A stretch of DNA of 64,000 bases from Tricholomella constricta. Its lineage: Eukaryota; Basidiomycota; Agaricomycetes; Agaricales; Lyophyllaceae. Positions 45,076 through 55,952 of this stretch are shown piece after piece. The translations under genes and the position numbers were made by a program. The stretch lies in NCBI GenBank assembly GCA_013368375.1, contig JAACJP010000006.1, positions 682,001 to 746,000 of the forward strand. Direction: 5' to 3'. Numbering within the stretch: position 1 is the stretch's first letter; each line of letters starts with the position of its first letter. The notes beneath the pieces were generated by a model. The model worked only from the letters and a program-made list of their open reading frames with translations. It had not been told where the DNA came from and made no database searches.

Positions 45076-45230
45076 CAGGTTCGTTCGTTTTTGACTCTCT
45101 ACTCGAATATCAATTGACACTGCCCTTCCTTGGCAGTGTCTTTCATCATTGCACCAAACCCAAGTCTGGCAGATTTCGCATGGCAGGTGCGAGGCAGATG
45201 ACACTAGGCCTCTCGAGCTGGGCACCACTC

Positions 45231-46800
45231 TTTTTCTTTTTTTTTGAAATCCATATTTATACCCCGGCGCCTGGTCGCAGTCCGGCTGGTGTGTAGTACA
45301 TGATATATCTACAGTGACAGTAATGGTGTTGCATGTAACGTGTGCATCTCGATATGCAGGCCGCTCGGAAGAGTCCCGCATAGAGGCAGAATCTGCCAAA
45401 TAGCGAGGGTGTGCTCGCTGAGAGGTTCCAAGTTGCAGAAGGACCCCTCTGCCTTGGCGGTGGGGCTAGCTTAGCCCTCCCGAGGGAAGGTACCACAGGA
45501 ATGACCCCGAGGCCCCCTTCTGACGATTAGGTACCAATCAGTCGAGTAGCCCGGCGCCTTGTTGCTGGTCGGCAAACACCAGTCCAGCAGCAATTGCTTC
45601 GTCTCACCGTAGCAAGCGGAATAGTTCAGGTACCCAGATGAGATCTTCTGGGTGTGCTGGATGGTCGTGCAGGCCCTCGTTAGGCTGCATGTGGTGTGCT
45701 AATCTGCGGCGATTCACCTGATCAGGCGGTTTCCACTTTGGTCTGGCCTTGGGAAAGGGTGGAGGTGGATTTTCGCTTAGGAAAGCAAAGGTCCGTGGGT
45801 TGACCTCGAGGAATTCGAGGTAATTCTTATGTTCGATGTGTGCCGGGGCCCGGCGCTTCCTCGTGTATCTGTGTGGCCTCTGGTTTCGAGCCCTCCGTTG
45901 CGACAGGAGCAGTTCACCTCCTCAGAAAGGTTAAACCGCCTCTGGTACTCGCCAATAGGGGCGTGATTGAGGATGCTACGAGACATCCGAGCGGTGTGGG
46001 CATTTGACTTGCCCATTACTTTAAGCCATGGGCTACCATCAAGGTGTGATGGTGCTATTGGCTTGCCTTTCCTTTTTGTTCGAAGGAACGATCGGCCACT
46101 GTATTCAGGCTGCTGGAATAGACGAGTCCATTCCTTCAGCATCTGTTCAACAGTGCATTTGCGCGCATAATCTAGTGATGTGCGTGAGTAAGGTCCTTGT
46201 GGCACTTTCAGCTGCGTAGCAGCCTCATGCGACGAGAAGTGGATATCCCACCGCAAACGGCTTGGGACGTGGATGAATTGCACATGGCGGTCTGGATGGT
46301 CAGACAACCAAGTACGAAGTTTGGAGCAGATTGCAATCGAATGCATCTGACCTGAATGTAGACTGGCATCCAAAGCCCACTTAATGGCCTTGGTTGAGTC
46401 CGAGAAGACCAGAATTCTGTCCAAGTCTGGTCGTTGAAGTGCTTTGCCTACAGCCATTGCAATGGCTGCGAGTTCAGCATCGTCTGAGGTAGCCTTGCCG
46501 GCCACCTGCCAGGATACACTGGGACCTATGTCCCCGTGGATGAGGGTGCAGGCAATAATTGCCTGGAGTCGATTGTCAGTGGGAACCAAGGCGTCCGCTG
46601 CAACCATGACAGTTCGCGGATCCAGGCCTCCCTCAAGGCGAAGCGCATTCAAGTGGTTGCGTTGATCAGCTAGGGCCTCTTTATCCCGGGGGATGTCAAG
46701 GTCATAGGTGATTTGGGCTTCAAACAAGTCAGAAACCCGTTGCCCTGGTGTGGCCTCCTCGTGGAGGGGGTTCATGGGCTCAGTGACAACAGAGGTGTTA
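45231..46800 (-). mobile_element. LINE family 1, copy C (longest copy)
   Basis: The 3' end is GGGGTATAAATATGGATTTC plus A-run on the minus strand (45231-45265). The main frame is 45777-46775 (332 codons): TVMVAADALVPTDNRLQAI (RNase H first D), TSDDAELAAIAMAVG (E), RILVFSDSTKAIKWALDAS (D), RHVQFIHVPSRLRWD, CSCRNGGLETRG. The frame breaks at the CCHC end. The catalytic RNase H residues look intact. It shares its last 1.1 kb with copies A and B. The 5' boundary and target duplication were not found. Confidence 0.85.
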
Positions 46801-47170
46801 CTAGATTCATGTCAACATCGTCTTCGGTGTCGGGAGATGAAGGCGGTGGCTTTGAGGTATAAGTCAGGCATTATATTATCTATGTAGAATGGAGTGATAC
46901 TCACTGTGTGTGTATCCAGGCCAGTCTGCAGCACATCAGTTATGCTGAGTGCATGTCGGCGATGCTGACCAAGTGCTCGGTATGGAACGTGACCGTCTGA
47001 CATTGCTTGCGAGCCTTGAGCATGGGGTTCCGCTGAAGGTATCATGATTATGACTGGGAGACAAACAAACTTTTATTGAACTCACTATACATGTACAGGC
47101 CGGATCCGGAGACCCAGATCTTCTAGCCTTGATCATGATTATTCTTCCGTTCTCACGTGAAAGGTGATTC
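46801..47170 (-). other. Short spliced segment, unknown
   Basis: MIPSAEPHAQGSQAMSDGHV ..TGLDTHT (from 47045) is followed by GTGAGTATC and, after a possible acceptor near 46852, PPPSSPDTEDDVDMNLVTP. It may be an exon pair of a degraded gene next to LINE copy C. No homology recognised. Confidence 0.25.
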
Positions 47171-47600
47171 ATATACCAAATTTAAAATGTAGTGTCGGCG
47201 TGGAGTTTTGGAGTAGACCCTTCGAACATGTGTCAGTTTTTCGAAGTTTCAAAATCAGGAGTTGTCCATGGCTTTAAATTTGTTTTTTGTTCTGTCCTTT
47301 GTTCTGTTCTTTGTTCTGTTGAGATGAACCCTGTATCATGCCTCGTGTTCACGATCGCGGCAGAATATCATATGGATGTTGTCTGTGTAATATTTCAAAT
47401 AACCTCGCAAATTCATATCAACTATACAGCATTTCATCAGACGATGAATGTGAGAAGAGAGTAAGTAGATCAATGGTAGCGGACGTAACTCATGCCCCCC
47501 TCCCCTGGGCCCCGGCCATGGCCATCCCTCCGGACAAATTCCCTGGCCTCCTCCCATGTGGGATCTAGCTATAGGGACCCATGGATCTGGACGATCATGA
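47171..47600. other. No gene seen
   Basis: Contains a short TTTGTTCTGT tandem repeat at 47278-47325. Probably 3' flank of the gene to the right. Confidence 0.35.
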
Positions 47601-50561
47601 ATTTGGCAACAGTTGATAACTATACGGGCGAGATCTCGACCTCTGGAATCGTTGATATATATATAGTAGTCGCCTCATCCGCAATCTATATTTATGTATA
47701 GTAGTATACGTATACCTAGTACCTCTAGATCTGGATCTGGAGATAGCTTTGCCTTCGGTGCATGTGTAGTGAGAGAAAGAAAAAGAAAACCTGTCATGCT
47801 CCCTGCTCGCTATAGCTAGCTCACCGGGGGCGGTACTTTGGCCTCGAGATTCATATAACGGATGACAGTGCCAATTACGAGGCCTGGACTTGCATGAAAA
47901 TGTGATGTCCATCCACTTTTTATTCCTTCTCAGCCAAACGAGTTGGTTCCTGTCGACGGTACCAGTACCGGTAGGTTCAACCTTGAAGCGTACCAGATGG
48001 TCGACTTGTTGTTATGCGGTGCGCGCCTGCATGTACTTGAACGTCGGCAGATCAAGGATGTTGGTGACAACTTGATCACCCTTTCTAGTTGGTCCGAATT
48101 TAGTGACCAAGCATTAATTATATGAATTCCATTTGCCGGCATACTCACAGTGTTTCAGAACCATTCAGCTGTGCAGGTCTCATGAGAATGAGTGATCAAT
48201 CACAATCATCGATGACATGACACATGAGGCTACTCACTTCCATGTGGACTTCGCAGTCTTTGGTGATTTAGACAGTTGTTTCCTATCACAAGGCTGTGTC
48301 AATGACCAGATGTAGACAAATTGGCAGTGCGTATAATGCACTGTTCTTGAGTGCCATGGCCATGGCCAGCAGCAGGAGATTCGTGATCAGCTGCCGGTTG
48401 TTCAGACTGATTGTTGAATGCCGATGCCGAGGACCGACTGCCTGTACGACGAGATATATGAGATGCTGCACGACCGAGTTCATGATTTGAAGGCTGATCA
48501 TCACTGAAGGAATGAAAGGGTTAGTTAGAGTGTACGGTAAGATCTAGATTTCAGACAAACTCATGATCATGATCAGATGGCCCTTCGACCTCAGGCATCG
48601 TGTGCGAGGATGATTGTTGAGGAACCCCACCATGTATTGGTTGCCCAGGAGGGGGTTGATAGCTATGGAAATGTGAATGAATGGTAGATGTGAACGGTCA
48701 ATGACCCACTATGATGTATGTTGTTCAACTGGCGACCATTCACGTGGGATGTTTCCTTGGTATTTATGCGGAGGAGGGCTTCCATGGCTATAAGGGTATT
48801 AGTAGGAACACATGAGATTGTAGAAAATCTACCAAGCGGAGACAGACTGCGGCACTTGCTAAAATTGTGCTTCATGAGGCGGTAAATTTTGAAAGAATCG
48901 CCGAATGTCTTTCATGGTGGCTTGCGGCAGTACCGGTTGGACACTATCAATAGACCAGATTGAGTCAGTGGCAGTGACTCAAAGGTACTAACACTCACCT
49001 GGGCAATGTAGTCTTAGTGTTTTCTTTTGGCCGAACAATTCCTGAGGACGCTGCAGTGCTGTAGCCTGAGGTCTGCATGTGTCAGTGGTGATTTCATTGG
49101 TGGCCAGGGCGGTGAAGCTCACTGGGTCTCGGCTGCAAGAGCCCGTCCTGGGAAGAAGGAGGCGGTGCTGCTGGTGCCTATACAATGTGTCAGTGGATCC
49201 GTCAACATGAGGCGGTGAGGCTGACTGGATCGCAGCTAATGGGGCCAGCGATGGTGTAGAAAGTGGCACTGCTTCATGATCAGACTGGGGCCTATATACA
49301 ACGCGTCAGTAATAAGTGATCCGTCAATGAGGCGGTGGGGCTCACTGGGTCGCGGCTGACGGGGCCCGTGCTGGTGTGGAAAGTGGCACTGCTTCAGGCT
49401 GGGGCCTATACAATGTGTCAGTAAGTGATCCGTCAAATTCAGTCAGTACATAGAACTTACTGGGCCACATGAGCAGGCGGGGTACGGGGAGGCATGCTTG
49501 CTGGCCGCTGCCCCACATCAGATGTGCTACGATTAAATGATCGAGTGGTAGTGAGCAGCGCTGCAAGAGCCCGTCCTGGGAAGAAGGAGGCGGTGCTGCT
49601 GGTGCCTATACAATGTGTCAGTGGATCCGTCAACATGAGGCGGTGAGGCTGACTGGATCGCAGCTAATGGGGCCAGCGATGGTGTAGAAAGTGGCACTGC
49701 TTCATGATCAGACTGGGGCCTATATACAACGCGTCAGTAATAAGTGATCCGTCAATGAGGCGGTGGGGCTCACTGGGTCGCGGCTGACGGGGCCCGTGCT
49801 GGTGTGGAAAGTGGCACTGCTTCAGGCTGGGGCCTATACAATGCGTCAGTAAGTGATCCGTCAAATTCAGTCAGTACATAGAACTTACTGGGCCACATGA
49901 GCAGGCGGGGTACGGGGAGGCATGCTTGCTGGCCGCTGCCCCACATCAGATGTGCTACGATTAAATGATCGAGTGGTTAGTGAGCAGCGTGACTTCGACA
50001 TGAAAGAGCGACACAGACTGTGTATCATTCTCTCCAATTGATAGGCCTTCAATGTTCTCCACAAACAGGCGACACTGAGGGAGTTTTTACTTGAAACACA
50101 GCAATGTGATCAATCAATATTCTAGAAGACATTAATATAGCACCCACCTTGGATGTTTTTGTCGCAATTCAGATCTCGATACCAAGCTCGGTGAATTTGC
50201 TGAACATGTCTCTGCTTCCAGAGGGTCCGTCTTTGAATTTGGAGTCCTTCGCTTTTTAGACCTTGTCCTAGATCATACATATTTGGAACAACTTTGGTCA
50301 TCGTGTACAACAAAGGGGACATACCTTGGTAACCAGCATATTGGGCATTTGCAGCTCTCCTCATCTACCATAGATTCGGAGCTGGTACCTCGAGGAGTCA
50401 ACGATCTTCAGTCTGTCATTGATGAACTGATTGAGAAATGAATTATGATGATAGTCAGTTCACGAAATGATCAACGAGTCGACAGCGGTACTTACATCAA
50501 GACCGGCAATCAGAATGTACGTTTGCGCCGCACTTGACTTGAGGATGCACTGGGGGAACAT
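47600..50561 (-). CDS. Multi-exon gene of unknown function with duplicated exons
   Basis: Proposed start ATG at 50561. Exon 1 50496-50561 (MFPQCILKSSAAQTYILIAG LD), intron 50427-50495 (GTAAGT...CTCAATCAG), then FINDRLKIVDSSRYQLRIYG, an intron GTAGATG...ACCAAG, and GMSPLLYTMTKVVPNMYDLG to NCDKNIQ. Later exons: RLFVENIEGLSIGEND, TSDVGQRPASMPPRTPPAHV AQ, repeated PQPEAVPLSTPARAPSAATQ units between introns with CTGAC branch sites, YQPPPGQPIHGGVPQQSSSH (48580-48660), and DDQPSNHELGRAASHISRRT (48330-48500). The N-part is globular, the middle Pro/Ala-rich. The C-terminal exons towards 47600 are uncertain. I do not recognise a domain. Confidence 0.5.
49132..49990. repeat. 428-bp tandem duplication
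   Basis: The unit starting GCTGCAAGAGCCCGTCCTGG at 49132 recurs at 49560 (period 428 bp) with very few differences (a C/T near 49840 and one extra T near 49976). Within each unit a shorter subunit with GATCCGTCAA..GAGGCGGTG repeats at about 115 bp. It spans exons and introns of the minus-strand gene. Confidence 0.9.
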
Positions 50562-50812
50562 TTTGATATGTACAGATATTTCGAAAGATTTACGCTGAGG
50601 GATGTAAATCAGCGTAAAGCACGGCAATGTCCGGGATAGTAGGGAGTGCGCGCGCCGCCTTATCTAAGCTCAGGCTAGTCGTGCGCAGGCTTACGTAGCC
50701 TTAGCAATCAACCTTACCTCATGAATGTCATGTGACCTGATTGCCCAATCGAGGCTTTGGTTGCAAAAGTGGACAACTTGACTAGGCCGAAGGAGAGAAA
50801 ACTGAAGCAAGA
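50562..50812. promoter_or_regulatory. Probable bidirectional promoter
   Basis: The 251 bp between the start of the unknown minus-strand gene (50561) and BUB3 (50813) must hold both promoters. TTTACGCTGA (50589-50598) and TCAGCGTAAA (50609-50618) are perfect 10-bp inverted arms around a 10-bp loop and could bind a dimeric factor. No clear TATA box. Confidence 0.4.
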
Positions 50813-52205
50813 ATGAGTGGTACGTCTCTCCGATCTTTCTTACAGTTCGCCATTAATAAGACTTAGAAAAGATGACCAGAGCACCCTGACACTGCCTTCA
50901 CCCCCGTTTGACAGCATATCAGCTGTTCGTTACTCGCCCACAAATCCAGACTACTTGTTGGTTTCGTCATGGGATACGGTATATTCATCGACGCTCTTCT
51001 AACCACAGTTACTGATGAGTATAAACAGAGTGTCAGACTTTACGAAGTAGGAGAGAAGGGAGGGAAGGAGAGCGAGGCAAGAGCAAAGTTTGACCACAGA
51101 GCACCTGTCCTTGCGTGCTGTTTCTCCGATGCGACACACGCGTTCAGTGGAGGGCTCGACACATCTGTCAGAGAGTGCGCTGCAATTTCTCGTTCTTCTC
51201 TGCTTCCTTCAACGCCATCTTTTTAGATTGGACCTCGGGACAGAGAACATGCGGAACCTCGGCGCGCACAACGACAGTATCTCAACTATGGCTTACTCTC
51301 GCGACTCGAGTGCGTTCTATCGCATTCCTACAGCTCATACCCGGCTGATATCCATTCCAGATGTTCTCATAACTGGTTCTTGGGATCGCACCCTTCGATT
51401 TTGGGACTCTCGCGCCAATAGTCCCCAGCAGTCATCACATGAAACACCCGAGCGCGTTTACCAACTCGACCTAGTCAACAACACACTCGTGGTCGCCATG
51501 GCCAGCAGGCTTTTTCACATCTACGACATACGCAAAATGGACACCCCAGCACAGCAGCGCGAGAGCAGTCTCAAGTTCATGACGAGGTCACTAGCGTGCA
51601 TGCCAGACGGACAAGGTACGCGTACTCGCACTGTCTCCATTTTACCCTACTGATCTTGTCCGCAGGCTACGCGACTGCCTCTGTGGAGGGCCGGATAGCG
51701 GTTGAGTACTTCGACCCGTCCCCCGCTGCCCAAGAAAAAAAATATGCATTCAAATGCCATCGGCAAACGATCGACGATGTCGATCATGTCTGGCCCGTAA
51801 ATGCCCTTGCCTTCCATCCCACGTATGGATCTCAAACCCTCCTTTCCCCGTTCCATATCTAACCAGTGCACAGGTATAATACGTTCGCCTCAGCAGGCTC
51901 TGATGCGACGGTGTCAATCTGGGATCACAAGGTCAAGAAGCGGCTGCGCCAGTATCCGAAGTTCCCGAACCCAATTTCATCGCTCGCGTTCAACTGTGAG
52001 GGGACGAAGCTGGCGATTGGGATCAGCTATACGTGGGATGACGGTGAGGCTGGGCTTAAGACAGCGGAGCGTCCGATGGTCCTTGTCAAGAAGCTCGGAG
52101 ACGAGATCAAGGTATGCTTTGGTGTAGTTCCGTTTCCTTTCTTGCTTGCTTATGTGGTCTTTTGCTTTCCGCGTTCTGTAGCCAAAGGGATGGACAGGGA
52201 GTTAG
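50813..52205 (+). CDS. bub3: Spindle checkpoint WD40 protein Bub3
   Basis: Eight exons: 50813-50819, 50872-50978, 51029-51174, 51227-51309, 51361-51615, 51666-51822, 51874-52111, 52182-52205; the sum is 1017 nt, 338 residues, the usual Bub3 size. WD40 blades read [73 protein letters not shown] (a Bub3 signature), [41 protein letters not shown]. Bub3 binds GLEBS motifs of Bub1 and Mad3 at kinetochores and delays anaphase. The first exon has only seven nucleotides (ATG AGT G), and its intron ends AAAAG, a weaker acceptor; another start is possible. Confidence 0.92.
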
Positions 52206-52410
52206 TTTGTTGTAATATTAATGCCATGTGTGTGCTTGCGGTGAGGCGTAATTGCCCGCGCCATCGCTTCGACTGCATGTTTCAATTTGCATGTATACGA
52301 GCTTACACCAACATTGAAGGAAAGGCTAGACCTGTGGTGTGGAGTTGAAACAAACAATAAATTATGTACTCAACCTGCACTTTCCTTTCGACTACCACCA
52401 TCTCGTGATA

Positions 52411-53526
52411 ATGTCAATCAATCGTTGGATTCCACTGGAAAGCAATCCCGAGGCAAGACGGACGCTGTATACGCGAAACTGCTAATAACGAACACCTTTC
52501 TTGTTTAGGTTCTCAACTCTGTCAGTCCCATCTGCTCGTCGTCGCGTTCCTTTCTCACTTTCTTCAACTTGACAGTGGGCAAGCAACGCCGGTCTCGTCA
52601 CTGCTCGAGCACAGTTCGAAGACGTCTATGGTTTGGATACCGATGTACGTACCCCCTCCTACTCGCAGACTAATTCGAGTTGCTGCATGCCGATCTCCAG
52701 CTCCTAGCCATGGTGCACCAACCTGTCAAAGCCGTCGTCCTATTGTTCCCCATAACAGATGCTCTCGAGGCCAAGAGGAAAGCGGAAGATCAAAGGATCA
52801 AGGAGCTGGGGCAGCCTTGGTTGGACCCGACGGTGCTTTGGATTAAGCAGACGGTACGCTACTGCCCTTTTTTTCAACGCCTCAGGCTAACAGGTGAAGA
52901 TCCCGAACGCGTGTGGAACGATCGGGTTGCTACATGCTTTGGCCAATGTAAGTGTACCCCATCGCGCCAATAGCAATGCGTCTTTGACAATGCTACCACA
53001 GTCTGACGTGACAATCTTACCCGAAAGCCCTCTCGCCCAGTTCATTGCCGAGTGCAAAGGTTCGCCAGATTTAGCTCTCTGTTCAAATCCTTTCCTCAAA
53101 TCCTGTTTCACATTACAGGCAAGACACCGGAGGAACGCGCAGAGCATCTCGAGACGACCCCGCTTTTCGCCAACATTCATGCCGAAGCCGCATCCTGCGG
53201 CCAAACCGAGGTACCCACCGATCTCAACACGGACCTCCATTTCACCTGCTTCGTGCGCGCGCCCACGATCCTTGGAGACCATGATCCCGACGGCTCGCCC
53301 GGACATCGCATTATCGAGCTCGATGGGCGCCGTGATGGACCCGTGGATAAGGGCGATTGCGAGGATTTCTTGACCGTGCGCCATGCGTGTCCGTGTAGTG
53401 GGAGCGCATCGCTAATTCTCTCTCAATTGTCAGGACGTCGCAAGGATCATCAAGGAGACATATCTCGCCAACTCATCAAGCATGCAATTCAGCGTAATCG
53501 CGCTCGGTCCCGGGCCTAAGATCTGA
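52411..53526 (+). CDS. Ubiquitin C-terminal hydrolase, UCH family (UCHL3/Yuh1 type)
   Basis: Eight exons: 52411-52452, 52509-52520, 52576-52644, 52701-52853, 52894-52947, 53002-53059, 53119-53375, 53434-53526; 738 nt, 245 residues. N-terminus MSINRWIPLESNPE continues VLNSWASNAGLVTARAQFED VYGLD, as in UCHL3. Active site: Q/N-rich IPNACGTIGLLHALAN with the Cys, LHFTCFV with the His, HRIIELDGRRDGP with the Asp. It cleaves small adducts from ubiquitin or NEDD8 C-termini. The first intron starts GC instead of GT, with a strong branch site GCTAATAAC. It lies 205 bp after BUB3, same strand, and 54 bp before the stop of the convergent gene. Confidence 0.93.
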
Positions 53527-53580
53527 TGGTTATGACGCGTGAATTATAAGAGATGTATGGTTATAGGTATTACAGTCTAG

Positions 53581-54367
53581 TCATACACGGAATCTCATGT
53601 ACGCCATGAGCAACGCCGAGCAACCGGTAACTGTAAAGCCAATCAGATCCATTCCAGTTCCAAGCAGAGAAATGGGCGACGTACCGAAACCGACGAGGTA
53701 TTGCAAGGTCGTTGCCTGGTGGAAGTGTTGACTCGTGCGCACCGACTTATTCACAAGATCCGAGGTGACTCACCTTGGAAGCCTGGATCGCCGTCCGCAA
53801 ACCCGCAATCTCCTGCTCAATGCGCGTGTCCACCTCCTTGATCTTCAGTTCTTGGTGGCTACTCTCTTCCCTCATCCGCCCCTTCTCGAGGTTCAAGTCT
53901 AGGCGCACGCCGGCTTGTGTTCGCGTGATCTCTTCCCGCAGCCGCTGCTTGAGCTTCTCAATATCTGCAACTAGACGATCGTTTTCGGCCTTTATCATGG
54001 CGAGGTCATTCTTCTCCATGAGCTGGAGCTCGGACTTGATCTGCGCAAAATCGACTTGTTGTGTATAGTGGTGCTAAGCCGAACGTTAGGTGATAGTCAC
54101 AGCACCACGGAAGAGCCAACGTACCTTTTCCTGCTCGGCTTTAGTCACCATGTTACTGGTCATATTCCGTATACTCTCGTCTATGACTTCTGCCATGGCA
54201 GACATGATACCCTCGGCCTGTGCACGATTCAAGCCCTCGCGTTCCAGGCGCTGGACAAAATGATGAGTGTCGAAATGAAAGTCAGGCGTGGGCCGAGACA
54301 CGGAGAAGGAGCGACAGAGAATAGATGAGGGTGGTCGTGAAATCAGGCGTAGTGCGGAGAGCGACAT
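53581..54367 (-). CDS. CCDC90/MCUR1-type mitochondrial inner-membrane protein (DUF1640)
   Basis: Three exons 54125-54367, 53774-54073, 53581-53715; 678 nt, 225 residues. The N-terminus MSLSALRLISRPPSSILCRS is Arg/Ser-rich like a mitochondrial presequence. FDTHHFVQRLEREGLNRAQA E..IMSAMAEVI is the family hallmark. A long coiled coil follows (SELQLMEKNDLAMIKAENDR, RLDLNLEKGRMREESSH), and the last exon gives a C-terminal membrane segment around PISLLGTGMDLIGFTVTGCS ending in FRV. Yeast relatives (Fmp32) are linked to cytochrome oxidase assembly and animal MCUR1 to the calcium uniporter; which role applies here is not decided by sequence. Confidence 0.9.
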
Positions 54368-54448
54368 GGTGGGCGGAAGTGTCGCAAGTCACATGACTCA
54401 ACGTCGAGCTTACGCTTCCCCGTTCTTTGCTGTTAGTATTACCGACTA

Positions 54449-55657
54449 ATGTCTCTCTGTGGATCCTCTACCAAAGGCGCGAGCTTTGGCCGTGGCAAAC
54501 CAGTACGCGATCCTTGTCGACTTTACGCGCTCACGGGGACACACTCACACCCTTGCTTTGCTTTTCCAGATACAAAGAAAGGTACGGCGTATGCCTACAG
54601 TGCGGGGAGCATGCAATAAATGTGTCTGTTTCTTAGGTCGTTGTCTGTGGCGATGGTGCATGCGGTGCGTAGCTCCTAAATCCAATCATATCCATGGCCT
54701 CATGCCCATACCTGCAGGCAAGACATCGCTACTGAACGTCTTCACTCGCGGTTTCTTCACTCAAGTCTAGTATGCTCCTATTGCTGTGGTTTTTGCCTTC
54801 CAATAACGATGAGACAACAGCGAACCAACAGTCTTCGAAAACTACGTGCAGGATATCCTTGTAGATGAGCAGGTGGTCGAACTCAGTCTGTGGGACACAG
54901 CAGGTACGCCCCTTGAAATCGTCTATGCAACCTTCCTCTGACAGAGCCACATTTCTTTCCATCTCCCGTTTACCATGCCAGGCCAAGAAGAATTTGATAG
55001 ACTACGGTCATTGTCTTATGCCGAAACTCACGTCATCATGATATGCTTCTCCGTGAGCCTACCATCCTCCGACCCCGCTGAATACAGGATGATGAACAAC
55101 AGGTCAGGTGGATAATCCAACGTCGTTGGAGAACGTTGAATCAAAGGTGGGAACTAGCTGGGTTTCGTTCACCCATCGTCCCTTCTAAGCAATCTTGTAG
55201 TGGATTGATGAGATTTTAGAACATTGTCCAGGCGTAAAGGTACGACTCTAGACGCTCAAACACGTCTACGTTATTAAACCCCTTCATAGTTGGTGCTCGT
55301 CGGTCCGTAGAGCCCTTCTACAAACTCCTCATCATCTCATTTCTCACATTCCCAGCACTCAAATGCGATCTCCGTGACGACCGGGGAGTAAGAGAACGCC
55401 TACAGCGGTATGGAACACACGCCGTCGAATACGAAGAAGGTCTCGCCGTCGCCCGGCGGATACGGGCAAGTCGGTATCTCGGTGTGTTTCCGCCACTCAC
55501 TTCACCGTTGTTGTCATATTAACATCATACATCACCGACCCCAGAATGCAGCTCCAAACACAATCGCGGCGTTTCTGAAGTCTTCTACGAAGCAGCGCGT
55601 GTCTCTCTGAGCACGCGAGCGAAGGGCGCGGGGGAGCATGGTTGTGTTACGATGTGA
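54449..55657 (+). CDS. rho3: Rho-family GTPase, Rho3-like
   Basis: Eleven exons (54449-54502, 54570-54581, 54637-54664, 54718-54769, 54821-54903, 54982-55052, 55108-55146, 55201-55239, 55290-55302, 55356-55481, 55545-55657) total 630 nt, 209 residues. P-loop [19 protein letters not shown], effector loop [10 protein letters not shown], switch [27 protein letters not shown], the LKCD guanine-specificity motif (family TKxD/LKxD), [14 protein letters not shown], and C-terminal CVTM, a CAAX box for prenylation. [15 protein letters not shown] and RYLECS point to Rho3, which controls polarised secretion and actin cables. Exons of 12 and 13 nt are notable. It is divergent from the CCDC90-type gene, 81 bp apart. 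Confidence 0.92.
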
Positions 55658-55952
55658 CCTGCGAATTGGGTGCGCAAAATCCCCACTACATACACGTTCT
55701 CACCCTCCGTCGCTTTCATTGCATACACTTCTGACCATGACCGATGCATCGATACCATGTATCTCATCTATGTATACCTTACAACTACCATACGCTCGCC
55801 CTTTGTGCTCTCCCTATTTTTCTGGACGGAATACAGCATTCTTGCTAACATGATCACCAAGACAGAGAAACAGCATCCAATTAGAAACACGAGCCAACAA
55901 CAAAGCATTATAGGTCCAATATTACAAGTACGAAACCAACAACAGGACAACT
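55658..55952. other. Convergent intergenic space
   Basis: 295 bp between the Rho3-like stop and the clathrin stop on the other strand. No gene seen; both 3' UTRs must lie here. Confidence 0.6.

Noticed and set aside
52887..53384. 165-codon minus frame over the UCH gene
   Set aside because: Shadow of the spliced plus-strand UCH exons.
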